From: Phoronis australis
Taxonomy: Eukaryota > Phoronida > Phoronidae
NCBI GenBank assembly: GCA_002633005.1
Contig: NMRA01000629.1
Coordinates: forward strand, 210,670-238,008
Length of the DNA stretch: 27,339 nt
Direction: 5' to 3'
Of this stretch, positions 8,421 to 19,290 are shown piece after piece. Within the stretch, counting starts at the first letter, position 1. Every line of letters starts with the position of its first letter. The translations under genes were made by a program, and so were the position numbers. The notes beneath the pieces were generated by a model. The model had not been told where the DNA came from, searched no databases, and saw only the letters and a list, made by a program, of their open reading frames with translations.

Positions 8421-9445
8421 TGCCTTACCTTCATCTGCAGGAGAACGCAAGCGCTCCTTGTATTTGACAGGAGTTCGTCGTGCGTTTCGTCCGTTCTCAA
8501 TACATGCGTTTCAACCAACGAGTCAGCCTTTTACTGAAAACGCTTCAACGTCTATCGTCTTGTAACCGATAAATCGCTCAAATGCAACATAGTTGGTTTT
8601 CGCATACATGACATATGACTGAGCTTGGACTGTTGGTGCAAATTCAGAGGCATGGGCATCTCAGTTAACGACATTTTCATATATATTTCATGTAGATAAG
8701 TATCTCTGAACCAATTTAATTATCTCAATTACTTGATAGTATACCGAACAATTCCTGTTATTTTAGGCAATGTCACGCTTTATAACACCTTACAGTTGCG
8801 CCGGTTAATGAAGGACCATTGTCCTATCATGGAAGGGTGCAAGAATTATGACATCCCTTTGTAAACGTTGGCAACAAATTGATTGTCAAGAAATCGCTGC
8901 ATTCAGCCAAATATCTACATATTTTGACTCGGNTGCCTTACCTTCATCTGCAGGAGAACGCAAGCGCTCCTTGTATTTGACAGGAGTTCGTCGTGCGTTT
9001 CGTCCGTTCGCAATACATGCGTTTCAACCAACGAGTCAGTCTTTTACTGAAAACGCTTCAACGTCTATCGTCTTGGAACCGATAAATCGCTCAAATGCAA
9101 CATAGTTGGTTTTCGCATACATGACACATGACTGAGTTTGGACTATTGGTGCAAATTCAGAGGCATGGGCATCTCAGTTAACGACATTTTCATATATATT
9201 TCATGTAGATAAGTATCTCTGAACCAATTTAATTATCTCAATTACTTGATAGTATACCGAACAATTCCTGTTATTTTAGGCAACGTCACGCTTTATAACA
9301 CCTTACAGTTGCGCCGGTTAATGAAGGACCATTGTCCTATCATGGAAGGGTGCAAGAATTATGACATCACTTTGTAAACGTTGGCAACAAATTGATTATC
9401 AAGAAATCGCTGCATTCAGACAAATATCTACATATTTTGACTCGG
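8421..9445 (+). repeat. Direct copies (512 bp x2) meeting at an unknown base, 8933
   Basis: Positions 8421-8932 and 8934-9445 run from TGCCTTACCTTCATCTGC to ATTTTGACTCGG, with the n exactly between them. I count about ten substitutions, roughly 2%. This is what overlapping but unmerged contig ends from two alleles look like. A short frame in both copies (CALPSSAGERKRSL in copy 1) has a stop in copy 1 where copy 2 has Glu, which argues against coding. Confidence 0.9.
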
Positions 9446-9906
9446 CAAAAGTTAAGAAGACAAAGCAGAGAATTTGTTGATGTTATACCAATCTTTCGTT
9501 GATTGGATCACGTGACTGTGCCTTTCTAGTAATGTTTGAGTAAAAGAAAGGTACATTCATAGCTAAATAACGCTATCAACAACATGGCCAAATTTCAATT
9601 CGTTTTATGCAACTTAACTGATTTCAATAAAAATCACAAGAGTTGTATTTTGCCGGCCCTTCATGCAAACGTTGACACAATTTCTACCAATATCGTTTTG
9701 GAGATCAGGACATAGAACATAATTTCGTAAGAATCCGGCTAGTCATTGGGGAAATATAATGTTCCGAAGGCCCTTCTGAAAGTCCTCTTATATAATACGA
9801 GTGAAGTGTAGCTACAGATCAGTGCATTGATATTCATAGCCACCGGAAATGTACATATCGTATCTTCGACGAAAAATAACCTTCGGAAAACATACGCCTC
9901 TTTCAG

Positions 9907-10065
9907 AAAGAAGGCGACTTGCAAAATCGTCTCTTCAAATTATCCCCCGGCGAAGGGCCATATCAAAAGAAAAGGGCCAAAATCTACGCCCAGCTAGAAG
10001 GACTTAAGACGAGAATAATTTCACATGGTAGTCTCGTCAAGACAGCCGTTTATGAATTAAGGAGG
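9907..10065 (+). CDS. Candidate internal exon, 53 codons, unknown protein
   Basis: A pyrimidine-rich tract ending CTCTTTCAG precedes an open frame that begins KEGDLQNRLFKLSPGEG, continues YQKKRAKIYAQLEGLKTRII and ends VYELRR at the strong donor gtgagc (10066). Both ends are phase 0 and the length is exactly 159 bases. The product is basic and probably helical; I do not recognise the family. A second copy of most of it follows at 10108. Differences within the exon between copies are two silent and two replacing, so selection is not demonstrated. No partner exon is identified. Confidence 0.4.
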
Positions 10066-10301
10066 GTGAGCATAGGACACAACGGTGCCAATGAAAATTT
10101 GAATGCAGCGACTTGCAAAATCGTCTCTTCAAATTATCCCCCGGCGAAGGGCCATATCAAAAGAAAAGGGCCAAAATCTACGCTCAGCTAGAAGGACTTA
10201 AGACGAGAATAATTTCAGATGGTGGTCTCGTCAAGACAGCCGTTTACGAATTAAGGAGGGTGAGCATAGGACACAACGGTGCCAATGAAAATTTGAATGC
10301 G
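9914..10301 (+). repeat. Tandem duplication, 194-bp unit x2
   Basis: Positions 9914-10107 and 10108-10301 are adjacent copies starting GCGACTTGCAAAATCG, with no unknown base between. They differ at about five sites. Because 194 is not a multiple of three the two exon copies cannot be read through in frame. The second copy keeps an ATGCAG acceptor-like junction and the gtgagc donor at 10260. Confidence 0.85.
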
Positions 10302-11970
10302 AAAGTGATTACTGCTGGTATATTCTTCAAAAACTCATGAGAAGGATATGAGCATTTCACAGCCTTGAGCCTTGAGCCTTGAGTCTCCGGGAAAGGCTGT
10401 TTAATTTTTAACCACAAAATGGCCATTTATTCACTCTTTTGTCAGGTCAAACTAAAACACTAGTGAATATTTCGCTTTTGAGTTCAAGGATAGACCAAAG
10501 CAGCATAATTGGTTCTGGTACTTGTTTTTCAAGAATTGATACGGTGATGTATTGGCACATTATTTAAAAACTTCAGTGATATTTTCCTTTGGAAACGCGT
10601 TCTTAATCAATTCAGGTCTCAAAAAGGGTGTCTGTGGCTATTTTGGCGAGCAATTTTGTTCAAAGCAACAATAGACAAGCTCGTGTAACTTTGATAACCT
10701 TCTNTTTCAAGAATTGATACGGTGATGTATTGGCACATTATTTAAAAACTTCAGTGATATTTTCCTTTGGAAACGCGTTCATAATCAATTCAGGTCTCAA
10801 AAAAGGTGTCTGTGGCTATTTTGGCGAGCAATTTTATTCAAAGCAACAATAGACAAGCTCGTGTAACTTTGATAACCTTCTCTAACAGTGAGTTTCGTTA
10901 GGTGACATAATCGGCGAATAAAGCGTTTTGGTAAGATCAACTCATGGCGGATTTGAATTCACGATATCAGGTTATGGTCGCAGTTCGACGCTCTGCTTGA
11001 GGAGCTAAACGTCACTTGATAACTAACAGACTATTTTCAGCGTGTTTTAAAGATGAACTCACCGGCCTCGATTTCAGCGAATGACTGGCAGCCCACTGTT
11101 ATAAAATCACAAAACAAGGAATTTTGTTGCTTATAACTCTGGTCAAAGCTAATAACTCCCACCCAACAATAATATCAAAATTATTTTTTACTCGCAAAAC
11201 CGATTATGTCCCATTAAACAGTAAGGCACTCAGGTTTCAAAACCAGTCGCACGCAGACCAGAACCAATTACCCATTTTTAGACTTGGAGACAGCCCAGGA
11301 AGAAATTAATATCGGAATCATTCTCTAACAGAAGATTTCACGCTTGTGTTTCAGTTGAATGCCGTAATGGACGACATGGCGTACGGCCATCTGCGAATCG
11401 AAGACGGCGATTCCTGCAGGTTAGAAACCCGCTACTTTATTTTCGAAAGAAACGGATTTTAACACAAGTTAGGTCTCTCGAAGCCTAAGCCCAGACAATG
11501 CTCATTCAAAACAACTCGAAATAATTTCAAACCTAGCTAAAGTCAATACGGATCTTTTAGTTTGATTTTAACATTTGGTGGCCTCCGTAGTAAGGTACAA
11601 CTTACTCATGCATTATGAACACCCACTCATCTTGAGCTACATGTGCATGTCATGAGAGGTTTCCGCAGAAACCTCGCCCACTGTTTTTAAAAAATCCTTT
11701 TAAAATTAACAGTCAAATAAGACAAAGACAAACAGAGCTGAAATATTTTCTTGCATGTGATGGCAAAGTGTATTTCAACTCACCACCATCAAGTAATCGT
11801 TGGTTTGGACAGACAACGAATTTGACCATGACCCGGACTAGAAATGGTTACGCAGCTGCAAATGTTTGCGACCTATCGCCATCATCGATGTCATCGTCAG
11901 CAACTTTATCGTGATCAACTTCATCATCATCGTATTTATTATTTCTAAAAAATCCAACATGTCTTGTTCA
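10302..11970. other. Non-coding stretch with one duplicated join
   Basis: No gene is recognised. Positions 10527-10703 and 10705-10881 are 177-bp direct copies flanking the unknown base at 10704. At 10363-10383 GCCTTGA occurs three times in a row. Positions 11880-11935 form an imperfect TCATCG/TCATCA-rich simple repeat. Confidence 0.5.
10527..10881 (+). repeat. Direct copies (177 bp x2) meeting at an unknown base, 10704
   Basis: Both copies start TTTCAAGAATTGATACGG and end GATAACCTTCT, with the n between. Only a few substitutions and one A-run length difference separate them. Best read as an unmerged contig overlap. Confidence 0.9.
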
Positions 11971-11980
11971 TGTTTTTCAG

Positions 11981-12266
11981 TGTTTCCACCCATGACTTAG
12001 AAACTAACACGACAGTGCTCCAGGAGACGTCAAAAGTTCTTACGATGTGCTATTTGGAAAAGATCGATGGTGCCATGAAATGTGACCATGTGCGAGCTTA
12101 TGAGCAATCTAATGAGTTGTCAGATGTGGAAGGCAAGACAGCATGTGGCCAAGAAATTGCAGAGTACGAGATATCGTCGATGTCTTTTGAAGAAAACGAG
12201 ACTAATGCCAAGGGAACGGAGTTCCATTCTTCTGCGCAAAAGATTTCACTACCTCATATTTGCTGA
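11981..12266 (+). CDS. Candidate 3'-terminal exon, acidic product
   Basis: A textbook acceptor (CATGTTTTTCAG) opens a frame reading STHDLETNTTVLQETSKVLT, then CYLEKIDGAMKCDHVRAYEQ and an acidic Ser/Glu-rich tail (SMSFEENETN) before a TGA at 12264-12266. It would enter in phase 2. About 94 residues are encoded, with several Cys and many Glu. I do not recognise it. The acidic composition is better than chance-like, but no upstream exon can be assigned. Confidence 0.3.
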
Positions 12267-12267
12267 T

Positions 12268-12670
12268 GGCTGCCAAACTTCTCAACGGACTGAGACATGA
12301 AATCTGTGATCTTTGACAATTTCTCAGGAGACAATTCTTTCTAACACTCTAGTCTCCCATGACCAATTGCCATGGGTCAGTTGCATTTCTATACAAGGTC
12401 TCACAAAAGGCGGCAGAATGATTTTAGACGTGGGATCCCAGTTAAAGGAACAGACTTTTGTGGTTCGANGGCTGCCAAACTTCTCAACGGACTGAGACAT
12501 GAAATCTGTGATCTTTGACAATTTCTCAGGAGACAATTCTTTCTATCACTCTAGTCTCCCATGACCAATTGCCATGGGTCAGTTGCATTTCTATACAAGG
12601 TCTCACAAAAGGCGGCAGAATGATTTTAGACGTGGGATCCCATTTAAAGGAACAGACTTTTGTGGTTCGA
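12268..12670 (+). repeat. Direct copies (201 bp x2) meeting at an unknown base, 12469
   Basis: Copies 12268-12468 and 12470-12670 run from GGCTGCCAAACTTCTC to TTTTGTGGTTCGA. A handful of substitutions separate them. The n is exactly at the boundary, consistent with an unmerged contig overlap. Confidence 0.9.
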
Positions 12671-12763
12671 TTTAGTAAATCAAATTCTATAACTGGGTTA
12701 AAATAAATCATTACACGAGCCCAGCACTTGTATGCCAGGAAGAAAACCTGTGGATTGGTACTC

Positions 12764-12964
12764 ACAGGGTGACCCAAAAGTTATACGGATTTACAATTCA
12801 TTGTACAATTCTTAATTATAAATCCTGTCATCAGGAGAAAAATTTTCAATGCAAACTGTATGTGGAAAGGCCATACGTAGACTGACGATGATCTTGACCT
12901 AATTTTTAAAAAATAAATAGATTAATCAGTATTAATATTTATTCAATTTTTGTGTCACCCTGTA
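12764..12964. mobile_element. Tc1/mariner-type MITE, about 200 bp
   Basis: The left end ACAGGGTGACCCAAAA pairs with the right end TTTTTGTGTCACCCTGT. They match at all but one position over about 16 bases. CAGGGTG...CAAAA ends resemble those of mariner-like elements, which insert at TA; the right flank has TA but the left has CA. The interior is AT-rich and non-coding, so the element would be non-autonomous. Confidence 0.55.
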
Positions 12965-13539
12965 CATACAGAATATTCCATTATGTTTTGTGTTCGTTTC
13001 TTAATAATACACGTTTTGTAAACAAACAAAAATATAAACAAACTTATGTTCGATTTAATCAATTACAATCTAATCCAAAGACGAAGCCAGGCGTTCGAGA
13101 GGTTCAATTTTTTCGTTGAAAAAAGATTTCTTGAATACTTGAATATGAGGTTGAAACTGAATCTCAATGAAACAACCAGGTCTCTTTCTAATCATTAATT
13201 ACATGATCACAAAATTAAGAATATTCTCCATGGTAGCCATGAGAAACTTTTGTAATGATTGTACGTGACCTCTTCAAGGAGTCTGAGCACACGAGGGCGT
13301 TTAGACAGAAAAAGAACACTTACATTGGAAGTTTTTCTGGAACTCAAATTTGCACACACAGGCGCATTTTTGGAAGGGATATAAGCCCGTCCAGTTTGGC
13401 CACCTAATTAAGTTCAGTGTGTTCTCTTCGTTAATATAATTATCACAAAAAGTACCAAACTACGTTTTGTACCAATAGTCCAGTCATAAAAAATGACCTA
13501 TTTACGCCAACCTCTGGTCTCCCTCTCATCTCTGATACC
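12965..13539. other. Non-coding stretch
   Basis: AT-rich DNA with no supported frame, splice pair or repeat that I can see on either strand. Confidence 0.4.
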
Positions 13540-13700
13540 TAGCTTGCGATGCATGAAATTTGTCTATCCTAAGTGTCGCGATGCATGACTTGTGTCTTGT
13601 CTAAGTGTCGTGATGGATGTTTTTTGTCTAGTCTAAGTATTACATGCATGATTTTTGTATAGTCTAAGTGTCGCTATGCATGACTTTTGTCTATTCTCAT
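13540..13700 (+). repeat. Degenerate minisatellite, about 33-37 bp unit
   Basis: About four to five imperfect units of the form GTCTAAGTGTCGCGATGCATGACTTTTGTCTA are strung together. They vary in the last letters and in GCATG against GGATG. Part of the array reappears in the downstream copy at 14161-14221. Confidence 0.65.
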
Positions 13701-14684
13701 GGTCAAACTTAAATGTGCTTTATAACCAATTCACGCTAAGTTAGTCTCAGGATCAAACTTTAACGTGCTTTATAACCAATTCACACTAAGTTGATATCAC
13801 TGGAATTGTGTTCGCCTACAGTAACGCTTGCCTTGTGCCTTCGAAATCCAACATGACACGGCATAGTTCAATATCTTAAAGTCATGGAATGCAAACGTTC
13901 GTCAAAATATCTTTTAGATAATTCCTGGCGAAAGTACTATCTCGCAACGTCTCCTACAAAATTTTTCACTGTACCCTGTGTGGAAATTTCCAAAAAAAGG
14001 ATCACAACGTTCACGATTTTTAAATACGCCCCGAGAGAAAATTCTGTAGTTACTAGTCTGAGTTTTAATCTCCCTCTCAAATGCGCGCATGCGCTCACAG
14101 TCTTCGACAAACATTTGACTGTGGCTGATAAGATGGATATTAACGGCAAAGTATCATGCNTTACATGCATGATTTTTGTATAGTCTAAGTGTCGCTATGC
14201 ATGACTTTTGTCTCTATTCTCATGGTCAAACTTAAATGTGCTTTATAACCAATTCACACTAAGTTAAGCTCAGGATCAAACTTAAACGTGCTTTATAACC
14301 AATTCACACTAAGTTGATATCACTGGAATTGTGTTCGCCTACAGTAACGCTTGCCTTGTGCCTTCGAAATCAAACATGACACGGCACAGTTCAATATCTT
14401 AAAGAGTCATGGAATGCAAACGTTCGTCAAAATATCTTTTAGATAATTCCTGGCGAAAGTACTATCTCGCAACGTCCCATACAAAATTTTTCACTGTACC
14501 CTGTGTGGAAATTTCCAGAAAAAGGATCACAACGTTCACGATTTTTAAATACGCCCCGAGAGAAAATTCTGTAGTTACTAGTCTGAGTTGTAATCTCCCT
14601 CTCAAATGCGCGCATGCGCTCACAGTCTTCGACAAAAATTTGACTGTGGCTGATAAGATGGATATTAACGGCAAAGTATCATGC
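13640..14684 (+). repeat. Direct copies (520 + 524 bp) meeting at an unknown base, 14160
   Basis: Copies 13640-14159 and 14161-14684 begin TTACATGCATGATTTTTG and end GCAAAGTATCATGC. They differ at scattered sites and small indels. The shared frame starting MECKRSSKYL in both copies differs by about four amino-acid changes and one silent change, so it looks unconstrained. Each copy has GCGCGCATGCGC (about 14083 and 14608), close to an NRF-1 site. Confidence 0.9.
13701..13793 (+). repeat. Two tandem units of about 50 bp
   Basis: The phrase GGTCAAACTTAAATGTGC then TTTATAACCAATTCAC and CTAAGTT is followed by a close second copy (GGATCAAACTTTAACGTGC...). Both units recur in the downstream copy near 14222-14315. 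Confidence 0.65.
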
Positions 14685-14994
14685 GTGATCATGCTCCGAA
14701 TCTGAGATCAACAGCACAGTATGAAACAGTGAAGCACAAAAAATTCAAGTGCAAGAGTATATTTGAATACTGTCATAACTTTATAACTAATTTTGAACGG
14801 CTAGGACTTACGTCAATTGTCTCTTAATTTGACTGGATGCTGCTTGAAGTCCCCATTGTTTCGCTCACATCTAAGGTCAAAGGTCGTATTTTCCATATAA
14901 GGGAAATCTTCGTCTATGTCTTGCCATACCAAATAAGGAGTATTTTCCCTTGTGGGAGAAAAATCGACGAAGTGACGAGTAGTTGACAGACCAT
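14685..14994. other. Non-coding stretch
   Basis: No gene, repeat or regulatory motif is supported in this stretch. Confidence 0.4.
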
Positions 14995-15950
14995 TTTTGA
15001 AATTTGAATCTAAAAGAAAAATGCGTTGACCTCAACAGAAATTCAAAATCGTCACTCTGAATAACGACAATTCAGTCAGTTTTTTGCCTAGAACATAGTC
15101 CCCTCAAATTACTCTGTTTCGATAAAAATTTTTTGGAAGTACTCGGCCGAGTTTCAAACACTGTTCAGACCGAAATCTAGTCAGGCCAGGAATATCAATT
15201 TGTTTGAGCTTCTCAAAAACACTCCGAAGCTCTGAAATTTGACTAAGGGACATTTTGAGGCTAAATTCATAAGCGTATTAAAAGCGACTTAGATCAAAAG
15301 TTGTTTGTTGTGATGGGAGGCCGCTTTATAACCCAAGTTTAATTGTGGTAGTATAGGGTATTTCACTTGTTAAATATTTCACATCCCCATCCCATTTCCT
15401 CATTTCGGACAGGTGCAGTAATTCCTTTGTGTTGGGCTACATTACGCTTAATGATATTCCCAGGATTCTCANTTTTGAAATTTGAAACTAAAAGAAAAAT
15501 GCGTTGACCTCGACAGAAATTCAAAATCGTCACTCTGAATAACGACAACTCAGTCAGTTTTTTGCCTAGAACATAGTCCCCTCAAATTACTCTGTTTCGA
15601 TAAAAAATTTATGGAAGTACTCGGCCGAGTTTCAAACACTATTCAGACCGAAATCTAGTCAGGCCAGGAATATCAATTTGTTTGAGCTTCTCAAAAACAC
15701 TCCGAAGCTCTGAAATTTGACTAAGGGACATTTTGAGGCTAAATTCATAAGCGTATTAAAAGCGGCTTAGATCAAAAGATGTTTTTTTGTGATGGGAGGC
15801 CGCTTTATAACCCAAGTTTAATTGTGGTAGTATAGGGTATTTCACTTGTTAAATATTTCACATCCCCATCCCTTTTTCTCATTTCGGACAGGTGCAGTAA
15901 TTCCTTTGTGTTGGGCTACATTACGCTTAATGATATTCCCAGGATTCTCA
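14995..15950 (+). repeat. Direct copies (477 + 478 bp) meeting at an unknown base, 15472
   Basis: Copies 14995-15471 and 15473-15950 run from TTTTGAAATTTGAA to CCAGGATTCTCA. Differences are few and include homopolymer length changes. Same pattern as the other joins. Confidence 0.9.
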
Positions 15951-16954
15951 CAGGCTGATGATTGTCACGTGTCTAGTGGAATTTTATTTGTTTGTAAACT
16001 CATTCTTTAGTTTGAATTCCTTGTGTCAGCAGCACAGACGTATGTATCTAAACAATCTTCAAATTTATCTTATTAAAATAAAGAAAATTCTCATCGGTTG
16101 AAATGTTATTACATCTCTGGCTAAGAAAACTCACCTAAACAAACGAAATTGAAAGCGAGTCTTAAACGTCAGTACGGGACCCATTTTATGCCTTTGAGAA
16201 TAAAAAACATTGACTGTTTCATGTCAAACATCGTATATGTAAACTAAATCATTTCTAGATTTATATTTTGGGGGACATTATGCTTGGTAGTAATAAACAA
16301 CTCAGTACATTAATTGTGATTTTTATTTGGATTTAAGTAAAGACCCTACTTGAACGACAGATTCAGTCTACCTGCTTTAGTCTGAATACAACTTCAGAAT
16401 TCAGTGGATCACTCTCCTCATTCACAACTTATCTTCAACCTTCAGGAACCTGGGTCTAATCTTAGTACTTGATTTCAAACGCTGATGATGTAGCATTTTT
16501 TATTCTTCTTCTGTTCGAACTCACGACTGGTACGTGACTGTTATTATGTGCTCAAGTGCATTACGGTTTATGCATATGAGTCACTAGTCCGAGTTCGCAC
16601 TTTATGATCCCTAAATTGGAACGCAAGCTTGAGTAATACCTTGAGATTTCAAGTAAAAACTAAAAAATTTGATTTCAGACTCAAAATTTCAGCCTTAGGC
16701 CTAATGCTGAGGTCATCAAGGATTACACAGATTTTTCTAACATAGAAAAACAGACATTCATTTTGAGATTGCACAAAAGTAGAATAACATGTGGTTAAAT
16801 AATTTCAGTTTCGAGTCAGACTAGACCCGGGAACCAGATGGCAAGGTGAAAGGATGAACAATAGCTGTGACGTTTTTCCAATATTCATACGATACGTCAC
16901 AGAAACTGACGTACTAATCCTAGAAACGCTCTTCATAAAGACAGGACGTTCATA
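15951..16954. other. Non-coding stretch upstream of a candidate first exon
   Basis: No coding frame is supported. The final 150 bases lead to the ATG at 16955 and could contain its promoter, but I see no clear TATA box. A GACGTTTTTCC...GATACGTCACAG pair near 16868-16902 contains CRE-like TACGTCAC. Confidence 0.35.
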
Positions 16955-17052
16955 ATGATTGGAAAGTTGTTTGGATGTTTGCGGAGGGGAAAGTATGCAG
17001 GAACCGAATCGAATATTGACAAGAATGTGGAGGAGTTGAGGAAGACTCGACA
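16955..17052 (+). CDS. Candidate first coding exon (MIGKLFGCLRRG...)
   Basis: The frame starts MIGKLFGCLRRGKYAGTESN, continues with a charged helical run (KNVEELRKTR) and ends ACTCGACA at a strong donor gtgagtaaa (17053), phase 2. The exon at 19154 starts in phase 2 and would complete a Gln codon (CA|G), giving ...KTRQ-TRALQG. The basic N-terminus followed by heptad-like residues fits a coiled-coil protein. I do not recognise the family, and intervening exons are possible. Confidence 0.4.
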
Positions 17053-18070
17053 GTGAGTAAAAACACTAGCGCATTACAAAATAATCATAAGATTAATCGA
17101 ATGAATTTTGTATTTCACGCCACTGCACTCATGGAAAAGCTGCTCAGTGTTATTATGTAAATTTTATGTAACACGTGGGCCAAGACCTTAGATGTTGAAG
17201 TAAATAAACTAACAAAATATTCAAGATGTTGTGTGATAAGACTAAGAGTTTTTACTGTATTCCCTCAAATTGTCGAAGCCGACGAGTTAGACTTCTTCAA
17301 AGTTTTCTAGGTCAATACATCCTGCGGCAAAAAGATCAATTTTCACCTAAAGCGGTCATCTTGGTTCAGTCCTTTGCAGAATTCTCTAGCAAAATGGCGT
17401 AGCTGTCGAGCTTTAACCTGGTCTCGAGCACTACCGAAATGTAAGTTGCTCTCTTCAAGCACACAAGAAAAGAGATCATGTGTGATTGAGACCAATTTTA
17501 CAACGAAAGTTTTTTGGACAGCAGGTAGGAGCGTGTTAGCTAAAACACCCATTGGACAATTTCACGAACGCGGAAGTTTTACTGCTTGGTTTACACTTCA
17601 GGGCGAACTCTCAAGTAGTAAAATTCCTGAAGAAGGGATTGCAAATAAGTTTGGATCTCAACAACAAGCTGGAGAAGGTTACAAACAGTGAGTACAGCAA
17701 AAACGGTGCTTACTGCATGGAAGTGTCGAACTGGAAATGCATTTTTAGACTCCCAGAAAACAATTGGGCCGTAAATGGGAATGTTAGCTTAGAACTTACA
17801 ACATAATGCACCTTTCTCATGACAGGGTCACACTCCCGGTTTGAGTTGACAATAATATTTTGCTAAAAACGCATACAAGATTCCAAAACCGTTCTGTTCG
17901 CTCCTAATCCTCCGCCATAATTTAATGGATACTAAAACCTGTTATGATGATTTCAACAAATCCTCGTTCTGTTAGGTCCTACTTGCTATTGCTTGATTGG
18001 AGCTAATCTTGGATGATAAAAACAGAAATCGACTAAAAACTCATACTCTCTATGTCACAGAGTGAATATT
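17053..18070. other. Probable intron with an ambiguous extra exon near 17540-17687
   Basis: Two overlapping open frames end at a good donor (ACA|gtgagt at 17688). One frame (17374 on) leaves phase 2, matching the exon at 19154. The other (17540 on) encodes LQISLDLNNKLEKVTN, heptad-like, and leaves phase 1. The donor context repeats that at 17053. Which frame, if either, is used cannot be settled from sequence alone. Confidence 0.3.
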
Positions 18071-18128
18071 ATGGTTCTTGGTGTGTGGTTTGTGGCCACA
18101 GTTGCCTTGTGCGTCTTGACCGCCAGCT
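18071..18128 (+). CDS. Candidate signal-peptide exon (MVLGVWFVATVALCVLTAS)
   Basis: An ATG opens a 19-residue stretch with an apolar core (VWFVATVALCVL) and small residues at the end (TASC), typical of a secretory signal peptide. It is followed at 18129 by the donor gtgagt, leaving phase 1, the usual phase after signal-peptide exons in animals. A weaker alternative donor lies at 18161 after RFRK. The following exon is not found, so this is a partial call. Confidence 0.35.
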
Positions 18129-19153
18129 GTGAGTCTTGTCCTTTTAGCAGATTTCGAAAGGTATTTTCAAATTTCCCTCCAAACTTTTGAGGATTGTCGA
18201 GGGTTATAGAGCATTATCTTGTTTCAGGGAATTGGGTGCGAAAGTCGTTTTTAATATCTGTTTGTGGTCCAAAAACGGGTTTTGTATCCTTTTAACGTGT
18301 CACTTGAGCGAAAAAAGCAACATTGAACCACAGCCAATTACACGTGTTTTTGACATGTAGTCATTCCCCTAAGTTACGCACATGATGCTGTTGTAGCGTT
18401 AATGGTCTGATATAACGTGCCCTAATTTTGAGAACCAGTTTTCTTCACTGAATACCAGGCAACAAACTGCCGGTTGTAGTAATGAGTGAAATTATAATGA
18501 AAGTTATTCCTGGCCGGAATATTTCAGTCGAATATTTGTCATCCACATGATCTTGCTCAAAGAATGAATCCAGTGATACAGACGAAAACAGGTTTTGTGA
18601 AAACAGTGTTTTTAAAACGTTAGTAAATGTGAATAGAGTGGCATTTGTTCTTTGAGAATTGAAATTCGCATAACACTCTGTAAACAGTAGTTGTAGGTCG
18701 ACCCGTGAAATTTATAGTCATGCATAACTGAGCCCACTTTCAGAGGCCAGCAATTTAGGGCAACAAACTAAAACAACAAGAGAATTCATGATGTTGATTT
18801 GTACTGATATTGATAGAGAAAAAGTGGCCTCGTTAAATCTTACTTTTATGATTTTCCAGCTGAGCTAAAATATTGAAACAAAATTTAAATCGTATTAAAA
18901 CACGTTAATCTTGATGGTCCTGCCCACCATTCCTTGTATAATCACGGAAAACTGGAAGGTCAAGTCAAGTATTGTCATGGAACATAAATCCATTTTCTTA
19001 CAGATGCAAAACTGAAACAAGCAAACACTTATCGCTGAAACACATTCATCAGATCACCTCTATACAAATGGGATTCTCAGGCTTGACAATCTCAAAGGTT
19101 TACTTAAAGTTCTGTGTTGATATGCTAAACCGTATATTTATCTTCCAATTCAG
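18129..19153. other. Non-coding or intronic stretch
   Basis: No domain-bearing frame is visible. A TTTCTTACAG acceptor-like site occurs at 18993-19003 but opens only short frames. The stretch ends with the acceptor CCAATTCAG before 19154. Confidence 0.35.
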
Positions 19154-19290
19154 GACTAGAGCACTGCAGGGAAATTTAGTTAACAAAATGCTGGACGCTT
19201 TTGATGTTCAGCTTAATGCCCGCTTGGATAAAGTGAGAAAAGAAATCAGACAGATTGACGAGTTAGTAGAAAAATTATTAAAACTGAAAA
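19154..19290 (+). CDS. Candidate coiled-coil exon
   Basis: The acceptor TTCCAATTCAG precedes a phase-2 frame reading TRALQGNLVNKMLDAFDVQL, then NARLDKVRKEIRQIDELVEK and LLKLK. Hydrophobic residues recur at heptad spacing with alternating charges, indicating an amphipathic coiled coil. A donor-like AAAAGTAAAA at 19291 or a read-through stop a few codons later would end it. In the downstream copy the first about 100 bases (20154 on) are identical, whereas flanking DNA in the same pair is visibly more diverged. That hints at constraint. Confidence 0.42.

Noticed and set aside
8365-9105. Frame with CALPSSAGERKRSLYLTG in two copies
   Set aside because: One copy has a stop (TAA) where the other has GAA, and the flanks differ. 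No family resemblance.
13884-14705. Two similar open frames starting MECKRSSKYL as a duplicated gene
   Set aside because: They lie in the two copies flanking an unknown base. They differ by about four replacing changes and one silent change and have no splice signals or domains, so they are most likely allelic non-coding DNA.
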